NCBI GenBank assembly: GCA_903959715.1
Contig: CAJBXX010000280.1
Span: 1 to 5,616 of the forward strand
Length of the DNA: 5,616 nucleotides
Source of the DNA: an uncultured Alphaproteobacteria bacterium
Lineage (GTDB): Bacteria; Pseudomonadota; Alphaproteobacteria; Rickettsiales; UBA1997
Direction: 5' to 3'
Shown: piece after piece, positions 1 to 5,574 of the stretch
How positions within the stretch are numbered: the first letter of the stretch is position 1
Layout of the letters: the number at the start of each line of letters is the position of its first letter
Program-made: the position numbers and the translations under genes
The notes under the pieces: model-generated
What the model was told of the DNA's origin: nothing
The model's database searches: none
The model's input: only the letters and a program-made list of their open reading frames with translations

Positions 1-1199
1 AAGTTCCCGTCGGTGTTATCAAGGAAAAGCACGGATCGGCGATCATGATTGATGAAGTTGAAAAATTGATTTCTGAAAATATCAAAAAAATCGTCGATGA
101 CAATAAAATAAAACTCGCACTTCAACCTAAAGTTGATCTCAAAAAAATTGAAATGGGACATGATGTTGAGATTAATTTGATTATGGAATTATTCCCCGAA
201 GTTCCTGAAATTGATATCAAAAAAGTTAAAGTTGTTAAAAAAGAAATTGAAATCGCCGAAAGTGAATTAGGCGAAGAATTTAAAAAATTCGCTAAATATT
301 TTTGCACTTGGGAAAAGCAAGATGCAGGCTACAAGGCCAAGCTTCAAGATGCGGTAAAAATTGATTATGTTGGCAAAGTTGACAAAAAAGAATTTGAAGG
401 CGGAACTGCCAAAGATTATCAATTAGAGCTCGGATCGAAAAGTTTTATCGATGATTTTGAAGAGCAATTGGTCGGCAAAAAAGCCGGAGACGAATTAACG
501 GTTAAAGTTAAATTTCCCAAAGAATATCGCGTCGAAAATTTAGCCGGAAAACCAGCGGAATTTGATGTTAAAATTCATGAAATTTTAGTGGCAAAATTGC
601 CCGAAATTACCGACGAATTTGTTAAAGAAAGTTTTGGAATGGAAAGTAAAAAACTTTTTGAAGAAAATCTTAAAAAAGAATTAGAAAAGCGTAATGACGA
701 AATGACCTTCGACGCCTTTAAAATCGAGCTTTTTGAGTTTTTAAATAAAAAATATGATTTCGATTTGCCAGCTGGAATGGTTGAAGAGCAAACTAATATT
801 ATGTGGCGTGAAATTGAGGAAGAATTAAAAACGAATCCACAAAAATTTAAAAATGATAAAGAAAAAGAAAAGGCTCGCGAAACCAAGGAAGAGTTGGCTA
901 AAAAGATGATTCGTTGTGGCATTATTTTATCAAAAATTTGCGAACAAAATAAAATTGAATTAAGCAAAGAAGATTTCGATAAAGAAATTGCTAAAGTTTT
1001 GGCAAGATTTCCGGGACAAGAAAAACAAGTGATTGAATATTATCAAAAAAACCCGCAAATCATTGAAAACATTAGGCTTACCGCCATTGAAACTAAGGCT
1101 ATAAATTTTGTAATGAATCAAGAATCAGTTGAAAAAAAGAAAAATAATTTCAAAGATTTTGAAAAATTTTACAATAAATTATTAGAAGAATTAAAGTAA
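1..1199 (+). CDS. tig: Trigger factor, ribosome-associated chaperone (5'-truncated by window edge)
   Basis: Trigger factor binds the ribosome near the exit tunnel and shields nascent chains in the cytoplasm. The frame is open from base 3, well before the ATG at 45. The upstream residues (VPVGVIKEKHGSA) match the stretch that directly follows the GFRxGK ribosome-binding signature of the family, so the gene starts outside the window and the ATG at 45 is internal. The visible part is 398 residues: the end of the N-terminal domain, an FKBP-like PPIase domain at about residues 112-196 (IDYVGKV, FEGG, GKKAGDE, then FPKEYRVENLAGK, all family landmarks), and the helical C-terminal chaperone domain to the end (PEITDEFVKESFG onwards). 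One oddity is that the usual IPGFE turn of the FKBP domain reads IDDFE. The gene ends in TAA and is followed by a non-coding region; no clpP/clpX follows on this strand, although they often do. Family assignment is firm. Confidence 0.96.
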   Translation, partial: VPVGVIKEKHGSAIMIDEVEKLISENIKKIVDDNKIKLALQPKVDLKKIEMGHDVEINLIMELFPEVPEIDIKKVKVVKKEIEIAESELGEEFKKFAKYFCTWEKQDAGYKAKLQDAVKIDYVGKVDKKEFEGGTAKDYQLELGSKSFIDDFEEQLVGKKAGDELTVKVKFPKEYRVENLAGKPAEFDVKIHEILVAKLPEITDEFVKESFGMESKKLFEENLKKELEKRNDEMTFDAFKIELFEFLNKKYDFDLPAGMVEEQTNIMWREIEEELKTNPQKFKNDKEKEKARETKEELAKKMIRCGIILSKICEQNKIELSKEDFDKEIAKVLARFPGQEKQVIEYYQKNPQIIENIRLTAIETKAINFVMNQESVEKKKNNFKDFEKFYNKLLEELK

Positions 1200-1252
1200 A
1201 AATTCTTTAGCGGAGCGAAGAAATTATTCCGAAGATTTTCTAAGATTATTTT
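1199..1252. terminator. Imperfect hairpin after tig, possible terminator
   Basis: Just after the tig stop, AAAATTCTTTAG (1199-1210) can pair imperfectly with CTAAGATTATTTT (1240-1252), and CGGA (1211-1214) can pair with TCCG (1228-1231) inside it. The right arm ends in a T-rich run, so it could terminate tig and perhaps also transcription arriving on the minus strand. The stem is AT-rich with an 8-base bulge, so this is weak evidence. The left arm resembles part of the 42-bp repeat at 5498-5539. Confidence 0.3.
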
Positions 1253-1270
1253 GGGGAAATTTTCATAAAT

Positions 1271-1593
1271 TCATTCTCCTTCCTGTTTTATAACGCTTTT
1301 TGCCAGTTTAATTTTTTCTGCTAAAAAATTGGTATATTCAACAAGGCTGTTTTCCTTGCTTTGCTCTCTCTGTTGTGGTTGCAAAATTGGTGTGGGGGGT
1401 TATTATTTGATTGCGAAAGAAGGAGGCCTCATCAAAACTTTAATTTTAGCCATTCTGTTTCTAACGAATTTTCTGCGATTATTGGGGGTTGCTCGGTAAT
1501 TGGATTAACATCGTCGATATAATTAACTAAAGAGACGCTATTAATTTTACTATATAACGCTTTTTCATTTTGCTTTAACTTTCCCCAGCACAT
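1271..1593 (-). pseudogene. Decayed partial paralogue of the adjacent 380-residue gene
   Basis: No single frame is open across this stretch, but three successive minus-strand frames give protein-like text that aligns in order with the C-terminal half of the neighbouring protein. Frame A, 1593-1432 (53 codons from an ATG preceded by AAGGAG), includes ALYSKINS and ENSLETEWLK, which line up with KRLSKNS (250-256) and EKKLRTDQLR (278-287). Frame B, open 1439-1338, includes EASFFRNQI and NFATTT, which line up with EENFIKGIA (296-304) and NFTTTT (314-319). Frame C, 1384-1271, includes SLVEYTNFLAEKIK and ends KQEGE before TGA; it best resembles YLVTYAKFLSENIK (195-208), with ENSL/KNIS and KQEGE/QKAEG as a possible colinear alternative. 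DNA at 1371-1390 matches 1751-1770 at 18 of 20 bases, in the same register as the NF-TTT match. It overlaps the end of the intact gene by 29 bases. It could be a degraded tandem duplicate or a former C-terminal extension of that gene. Matches were made by eye. Confidence 0.55.
1289..1301. repeat. 13-bp direct repeat, left copy (right copy 1553-1565)
   Basis: TATAACGCTTTTT occurs exactly at 1289-1301 and again at 1553-1565. The two copies bracket most of the decayed minus-strand region, and the right copy touches the stop codon of the 380-residue gene. It may mark a duplication or recombination junction, or simply be conserved coding text (the minus strand reads EKALY at one copy and AKSVI at the other, in different frames). 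Confidence 0.5.
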
Positions 1594-2707
1594 CAACTCC
1601 TTCCGCTTTTTGATGAGTTATTGTTGTCGCTGGTATTTTCAAATATTGAGATTCTTTATGCAATGTCGATATATTTTTGCTTAGCTTATCAAGCTTGTCG
1701 CTTCGGGAGTCCCCCGTTCTAACTGTTGTGCCACCGTGAATGCTTGGAGATGTTGTGGTTGTAAAATTAGATGAAGAAAATTGGCGCCGAGGAACTGCGA
1801 TGCCTTTAATAAAATTTTCTTCTGCGGAAAGGTTAAGCCCATCACTTCTTAATTGGTCGGTTCTTAATTTTTTTTCGCCCTGCCTAATTGCATAATTTTT
1901 TGCTTCGGGCGAAAGAAAGTTATAAATTTTTTGTTGTTGTGAGTTTTTGGAGAGCCTTTTGTCGTCAGCTTCTGGACAACAAATATAACGCATTTTTGCT
2001 AGCTCCAATTCTTGTGCCGTTAATAAAGCTAAATAATTTTCATTGGTTGAATTTTGTGGCCTTAGTGATTCAGCCCTAGTTTTTTTAATATTTTCTGATA
2101 AAAATTTTGCATATGTGACTAAATATGTTTCTTTTTTATCCGTTAGCAATATAGACGCTTGTGCTGGATTAATTTGTTTTTCGCCAAATTCTTTGCTCCA
2201 AAAGGCGATTTTTTCTTTTAAATAATTTTTTGACTCCAAATTATTTCCGCCCGTTAAAATTTGCGAATTAATTCCCCCACTGCGTAAACGATCGAAAAGA
2301 AATCTATGAGAATCACTCTTTTTTTGTTTTTCAAATTTGGGGCTAGAAGGAGGGGTGAACATTCTTGCCACGGGTTGTGTTGTGATGGTAACGGCAGGAA
2401 TTGAAGAACTGCCGCTAGTTAATTTTGATGAAGACAAGTCGGGCATGCTTTTTGCAGTGGTAAATCTTGCTATGTTGATGTCGCGATTTTTGCTTGGCAC
2501 CGATGCCCTTAAATCTTGAGCGGGAGTGCTAATGTTTTTAGAAGCTTGATTTTGTTGAGTTGTTGTGGGTTTTTCTTCGACCTTGAAAAATGTTTTTATT
2601 CCCACATCTATTTCTCTTTGTTTTTCTTCAAAAAACTTTTCTGTTGAAGTTTTTGCTTCATTAAATTTGGTTGAGACAAAACTAAACAAACCGAAAGGAT
2701 CTTTCAT
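1565..2707 (-). CDS. Hypothetical protein, 380 aa, with Ser/Thr/Pro-rich disordered segment
   Basis: I do not recognise this protein. It starts at the only sensible ATG (MKDPFGLFSF) with no clear Shine-Dalgarno and ends in TGA. Residues 1-45 are charged and probably helical. Residues about 48-125 are low-complexity Ser/Thr/Pro/Gln-rich (runs such as SSSKLTSGSSS, and TPPSSPKF). Residues about 130-310 are charged and helix-prone, with a Cys pair at 243-244 (YICCPE). Residues about 311-345 are again Ser/Thr/Gly-rich. There is no signal peptide or membrane segment, so it is cytoplasmic or exported by a route not visible here. A weak internal similarity, DRLRSGGINSQ (139-149) to DQLRSDGLNLS (284-294), suggests repeated units. 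It follows the LtaS-like gene in the same direction after about 110 bp, so an independent promoter is possible. A decayed, frameshifted partial copy begins at its stop codon. Long disordered Ser/Thr-rich tracts occur in secreted effectors of intracellular bacteria, but nothing here proves that role. Confidence 0.75.
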   Translation of the reverse strand: MKDPFGLFSFVSTKFNEAKTSTEKFFEEKQREIDVGIKTFFKVEEKPTTTQQNQASKNISTPAQDLRASVPSKNRDINIARFTTAKSMPDLSSSKLTSGSSSIPAVTITTQPVARMFTPPSSPKFEKQKKSDSHRFLFDRLRSGGINSQILTGGNNLESKNYLKEKIAFWSKEFGEKQINPAQASILLTDKKETYLVTYAKFLSENIKKTRAESLRPQNSTNENYLALLTAQELELAKMRYICCPEADDKRLSKNSQQQKIYNFLSPEAKNYAIRQGEKKLRTDQLRSDGLNLSAEENFIKGIAVPRRQFSSSNFTTTTSPSIHGGTTVRTGDSRSDKLDKLSKNISTLHKESQYLKIPATTITHQKAEGVDVLGKVKAK

Positions 2708-2750
2708 AAATTTAAAATTTTATATCAAAAAGTTAAGTAATGCCCATTAA

Positions 2751-2764
2751 AAATAGTAAATAGT
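2751..2764. repeat. Tandem 7-bp repeat upstream of the 380-aa gene
   Basis: AAATAGT is repeated head to tail in the 110-bp gap between the LtaS-like gene and the start of the 380-residue gene, about 45 bp before that start codon. It could be a small operator or chance in AT-rich DNA. The rest of the gap holds only AT-rich sequence, with a short palindrome (AATTAT-TAT-ATAATT) just after the LtaS-like stop that could serve as a weak transcription stop. Confidence 0.3.
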
Positions 2765-2817
2765 AACTACAATTAACTTAAATAATTATATAATAATTGC
2801 TATCTTTAGTTTGGCGA

Positions 2818-4773
2818 TTATTTTTTTAAGATAACATTTTCTTTAAGCCTTCCTTCTTTGAAATAATAACTGGCAATTTGATAATAATCTTGACCATTTA
2901 AAAATTTCTCTTGAGAAAAATCTTCGGTTAAAATCTCTCTAGAGCCTTGATAGCCAAAGCTCTCAATGTCAACATTATAAATTTTTTGTTGTTTCTTAAG
3001 TTTTAGTAAAAATAATTTGTTTTCAGTAAAATATCCTAAATCAGAATAGGTGCTAACAAAAGCTCTCGAAATATATTTTTTATCAGCATTTAAAACATTA
3101 ACCCCGAAAAATTTTGATTTATAAGAAAGATTAAGAAAGCTTAACAATGTTGGAGCGATGTCAATTTGGCTTGAATTTTCGGCATAAATTTGGGGCTTGA
3201 TAATTGCGGGAGCATAAAAAATTGCCGGAATTTGATAACGCCACAAAGGCACATCGCTATTGCCTGCAGAGCCAGCACAATGATCGGCGACAAAAACAAA
3301 AATCGTGTTTTTAAACCAAGGTTTTTCTTGTGATTTTTTTATCAATTGCCCAATGGCATAATCGGAATATTTTACCGCGCCGTCACGATTAGTTTTGGAA
3401 GGAATGTCAATTTTATTTTCGGGATAAGTAAAGGGGCGATGATTGGAGGTGGTCATTACGAAATTTAAAAAATTCTTGCCCTTGGCATAAGATTTATCAG
3501 CCTCGGCGATGGTTTTATCAAATAAATCTTCATCGGCGACGCCCCAGGCATTTGAAAAAGTAATTTCATTTTTAGAAAATTGTGGGCGATCAATTGTTTC
3601 AAAGCCATTATTGGCGAAAAAATAATTCATATTGTCGAAATAACCATCTCCGCCATAAATAAATTTGGCATCATATCCGCGTTTTTTAAGCGGACTCGTG
3701 ATGTTAAATAAATTTTCATTATTGGGGCGACGCACAATCGAATTTCCTGGAGTTGGCGGAATTGATAAAGTTAAGGCTTCAAGCCCTCTAACAGTTCGGG
3801 TTCCTGTCGCTTTAAGATTGGTAAAAAATAAACCTTTTGTGGCGAGTTTATCGAGATTGGGAGTAAGATTTTCTTTATTGCCAAAATAGGTCATGAAATC
3901 AGCGCTCATGCTTTCGATGGTGATAAAAATAATATTATATTTTTGCTCTTTTTGATTTTTTTTAGCAGAAATAAATCTTTCAATGCCATGATTTTCAACG
4001 AATTTAGCAAGTGGCTCTTGTTTTGAAATTAAGTCCCGTAGACGCTTTTCGGCTTCAATTAAATCGTCATTTATATAAAATTTATCATAATCAATTTGAT
4101 TATTGCGATAAGCCGAAAACAGTTGATAAATGCCGTTTTGGGAGATTTCTTTATTATAATTATTGTTGAAAAATTTATCAATTTTACCGACATCAATTAA
4201 AGTAAATTCAAAAATTAAAATTAATAAAATTGCGATAAAAAATTTAAAACGATTTTTAAAATTAATATTTTTTATTTGCACAATTTTTTGATAAGAAAAA
4301 TAAAAAATTATGGCACTAATCGATAAAATTATTGAAAGCAAAAGTGCCATCGGATAAGATTCTGCAATGTTGGCGATAACTTCGGTGGTGTAAATTAAAT
4401 AATCGACGGCGATAAAATTAAAGCGGGCGTTAAATTCTTCAAAAAAAACTATTTCCGAGAAAATTGAAAAAATAATAATATTTACGAAAATAAAATAAAT
4501 TATTCTTAGAAAAATTTGTTGATTTTTGTGATTAAAAATTTTTTGAGGAAGAAGGGCAAAATAAAATAAAGGTAGGACTGCAAAATAACAGGCTGTAAGG
4601 CAATCAAAAAATAATCCGATTGAAAATATTTTAATAATTTCGGAAAATGAAATGGTTATTTCGTTAAAATATTGCGTTAATAAAATTAATCTTAAAGCAC
4701 AAGAAAGAAGAGTGAAAATAATTAATATTTTTAACCAAGAAGAGTTGAAAATATTTTTTTTAAGAGTGGACAC
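2818..4773 (-). CDS. LtaS/OpgB-type phosphoglycerol transferase, membrane-anchored sulfatase-fold protein
   Basis: This is an inner-membrane enzyme with a periplasmic catalytic domain. The family (COG1368, LtaS/MdoB) moves phosphoglycerol from phosphatidylglycerol onto an acceptor such as lipoteichoic acid or periplasmic glucans; the acceptor here is unknown. With the GTG start at 4773 it has 651 residues. About five membrane segments lie near residues 13-32, 46-75, 87-111, 140-160 and 177-194, then a linker, then the catalytic domain from about 278 to 560. Visible active-site residues are Glu287 (IES), the nucleophile Thr327 in TRTVRGLE, His445 in SNHRPF, and Asp497-His498 in VADH; all expected metal and catalytic positions look intact. 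GTG 4773 lies 4 bases after the pntAB stop and gives a normal N-terminus. The TTG at 4827 would overlap pntAB by 50 bases and add a Cys-rich stretch, so I rejected it. Neither has a clear Shine-Dalgarno; translation may be coupled to pntAB. Family firm, substrate not. Confidence 0.93.
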   Translation of the reverse strand: MSTLKKNIFNSSWLKILIIFTLLSCALRLILLTQYFNEITISFSEIIKIFSIGLFFDCLTACYFAVLPLFYFALLPQKIFNHKNQQIFLRIIYFIFVNIIIFSIFSEIVFFEEFNARFNFIAVDYLIYTTEVIANIAESYPMALLLSIILSISAIIFYFSYQKIVQIKNINFKNRFKFFIAILLILIFEFTLIDVGKIDKFFNNNYNKEISQNGIYQLFSAYRNNQIDYDKFYINDDLIEAEKRLRDLISKQEPLAKFVENHGIERFISAKKNQKEQKYNIIFITIESMSADFMTYFGNKENLTPNLDKLATKGLFFTNLKATGTRTVRGLEALTLSIPPTPGNSIVRRPNNENLFNITSPLKKRGYDAKFIYGGDGYFDNMNYFFANNGFETIDRPQFSKNEITFSNAWGVADEDLFDKTIAEADKSYAKGKNFLNFVMTTSNHRPFTYPENKIDIPSKTNRDGAVKYSDYAIGQLIKKSQEKPWFKNTIFVFVADHCAGSAGNSDVPLWRYQIPAIFYAPAIIKPQIYAENSSQIDIAPTLLSFLNLSYKSKFFGVNVLNADKKYISRAFVSTYSDLGYFTENKLFLLKLKKQQKIYNVDIESFGYQGSREILTEDFSQEKFLNGQDYYQIASYYFKEGRLKENVILKK

Positions 4774-4777
4774 AAAA

Positions 4778-5167
4778 TTATTTTTTAAACATTTGAAGCA
4801 TGCGCCAAGTAACCAAGAACCCGCCAAAAATGTTGATCGAAGCGATGATGATGGCGATAAAACTTAAGAGCGAAATGATGCCAAAACTTTTGGCGGAGCC
4901 GAGAGCGATTATGGCGCCAACGATTATTACGCCTGAAATGGCATTCGTTACCGACATTAATGGGGTGTGGAGGGCGGGAGTCACTTTCCAAACTACAAAA
5001 TAACCGACAAAACATGATAAAACGAAAATGCTAAATCCGAAAATTAATGGGCTCACCCCGCCACTACTGGCGATTGAATAGCTAAGCTCGGCAACTTTAT
5101 TAACAAGTAAATCAGATTTGGTGGTGATTTCTTGCGTAAGGTCAATTATTTCTTCAAAATTGCTCAT
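4778..5167 (-). CDS. pntAB: NAD(P) transhydrogenase subunit alpha part 2 (PntAB)
   Basis: This is the short membrane subunit of the proton-translocating transhydrogenase, which uses the proton gradient to drive hydride transfer from NADH to NADP+. In the three-subunit form, PntAA binds NAD(H), PntAB (this protein) and the membrane part of PntB form the proton channel, and PntB binds NADP(H). The protein has 129 residues, normal for this subunit. A short polar N-terminus (1-38) precedes hydrophobic segments at about 41-60, 69-90 and 95-120. The family hallmark [13 protein letters not shown] is at residues 67-79, just after KVTPAL, and the C-terminus [13 protein letters not shown] is typical. 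The ATG at 5167 is the first in frame; no clear Shine-Dalgarno precedes it. The gene heads the minus-strand block, facing a tRNA upstream, and the next gene downstream is the LtaS-like enzyme, so neither pntAA nor pntB is beside it, which is unusual. Confidence 0.95.
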   Translation of the reverse strand: MSNFEEIIDLTQEITTKSDLLVNKVAELSYSIASSGGVSPLIFGFSIFVLSCFVGYFVVWKVTPALHTPLMSVTNAISGVIIVGAIIALGSAKSFGIISLLSFIAIIIASINIFGGFLVTWRMLQMFKK

Positions 5168-5208
5168 AAAATTATAAATTTTTTATTAAAGAAAATTTTT
5201 TATGTTTA

Positions 5209-5237
5209 AATAATTGGTTTTTGTAATAAATTGTCAA
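5209..5237 (-). promoter_or_regulatory. Candidate promoter for pntAB (minus strand)
   Basis: The minus strand reads a perfect TTGACA (5237-5232) about 65 bp before the pntAB start. At 17-bp spacing the -10 would be ATTATT (5214-5209), a poor match to TATAAT. The -35 is convincing and the -10 is not, so treat the position as approximate. Confidence 0.35.
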
Positions 5238-5245
5238 ACATAATC

Positions 5246-5274
5246 TTGACTTGAAATTGTAAAAGTTTTAAAAA
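5246..5274 (+). promoter_or_regulatory. Candidate promoter for tRNA-Gln (plus strand)
   Basis: TTGACT (5246-5251) is followed 17 bp later by TAAAAA (5269-5274), about 50 bp before the tRNA. An alternative -10, TATAGT at 5285-5290, is a better hexamer but has no -35 at normal spacing. The -35 lies back to back with that of the pntAB candidate. Confidence 0.3.
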
Positions 5275-5289
5275 TGGTAGTTCTTATAG

Positions 5290-5316
5290 TTGCGGTTAGA
5301 ATCAAACGCAATTTTT
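5290..5316 (+). terminator. Small hairpin followed by five Ts, just before the tRNA
   Basis: TTGCG (5290-5294) pairs with CGCAA (5307-5311), with two further A-T pairs inside after one mismatch, and TTTTT follows at 5312-5316. It has terminator shape but a short stem. If functional it would stop transcription from the upstream candidate promoter, so it may instead be a processed leader structure or chance. Confidence 0.25.
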
Positions 5317-5325
5317 CAAATGCAA

Positions 5326-5400
5326 TGGGGCGTAGCCAAGTGGTAAGGCAGCGGTTTTTGATACCGCCACCCGTAGGTTCGAATCCTGCCGCCCCAACCA
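5326..5400 (+). tRNA. trnQ: tRNA-Gln (anticodon UUG)
   Basis: All four arms can be drawn. The acceptor stem is TGGGGCG (5326-5332) with CGCCCCA (5390-5396), followed by discriminator A and an encoded CCA (5398-5400). The D stem is GCC/GGC with a GG-containing loop. The anticodon stem is GCGGT (5351-5355) with ACCGC (5363-5367) around the loop TTTTGAT, anticodon TTG at 5358-5360. The T stem is GTAGG/CCTGC around TTCGAAT. A weak U-A first pair and the UUG anticodon fit glutamine. The variable loop is short (class I), and no frame disruption or intron is seen. Confidence 0.97.
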
Positions 5401-5419
5401 ATCCTCGTCGAATTTTAAG
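5400..5419 (-). repeat. Diverged inverted copy of the 42-bp repeat, abutting tRNA 3' end
   Basis: AATCCTCGTCGAATTTTAAG (5400-5419) is the reverse complement of 5508-5527 at 17 of 20 positions. It starts on the last base of the tRNA CCA end. Similarity may continue a little further (CTTAC against ATTAC with a one-base gap). With 5508-5527 it could form a long stem around the intervening sequence. Confidence 0.5.
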
Positions 5420-5454
5420 CGCTTACTTCGTTAGTCTTCGAATCCTCAAAGCTC

Positions 5455-5475
5455 AATGTATGTAAAATACATTTT
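5455..5475 (+). terminator. AT-rich hairpin downstream of tRNA-Gln
   Basis: AATGTAT (5455-5461) and ATACATT (5467-5473) are perfect inverted arms around a 5-base loop, followed by further Ts (to 5475). It lies 55 bp after the tRNA and is a possible terminator, though the stem has only two G-C pairs and the T-run is short. Confidence 0.35.
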
Positions 5476-5497
5476 CGCTTCTCGTCTCTCGACTGCC

Positions 5498-5539
5498 TCG
5501 TAATCATCTTAAAATTCTTAGAGGATTTTGATGTAGAAT
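5498..5539. repeat. 42-bp repeat, copy 1
   Basis: This 42-bp segment is identical, base for base, to 5575-5616. It contains an imperfect hairpin: CATC and AAAAT (5505-5508 and 5511-5515) face ATTTT and GATG (5525-5529 and 5530-5533), leaving TT bulged and a 9-base loop. It is followed by 35 bp of unique sequence before copy 2, giving a 77-bp period. Confidence 0.9.
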
Positions 5540-5574
5540 TTGGATTAGAAAAAGATACCAGGTTACTTTTAATT

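Noticed and set aside
45..1199. ATG at 45 as the start of trigger factor
   Set aside because: The frame is open to the window edge and the upstream residues match the family's N-terminal domain, so this Met is internal.
1432..1593. Frame A as an independent, translationally coupled small gene (53 codons, AAGGAG just before ATG)
   Set aside because: The spacing from AAGGAG to ATG is only 3 bases, and its text aligns with the neighbouring protein and continues in other frames, so a gene remnant is the simpler reading; not fully excluded.
1888..2750. Several plus-strand open frames of about 60 codons opposite the 380-residue gene
   Set aside because: They are short, mutually overlapping, lack ribosome binding sites, and are expected antisense shadows in AT-rich DNA.
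4774..4827. TTG at 4827 as the start of the LtaS-like protein
   Set aside because: It would overlap the PntAB coding end by 50 bases and add a stretch (ending before the first membrane segment) not expected in the family; GTG at 4773 fits the gene spacing better.
4785..5015. Second minus-strand reading frame within pntAB
   Set aside because: It is an out-of-frame shadow (His/Arg-rich text from the transmembrane codons) of a clearly identified gene.
5378..5446. Attachment site: TTCGAATCCT in the tRNA T-loop (5378-5387) repeated at 5437-5446
   Set aside because: Ten bases of a near-universal T-loop motif is too short for an att duplication, the copy lies only 59 bp away, and no integrase is seen.
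5274..5465. Plus-strand ORF of 63 codons running through tRNA-Gln
   Set aside because: It covers the entire tRNA and flanking repeats, and its translation is only read-through of non-coding DNA.
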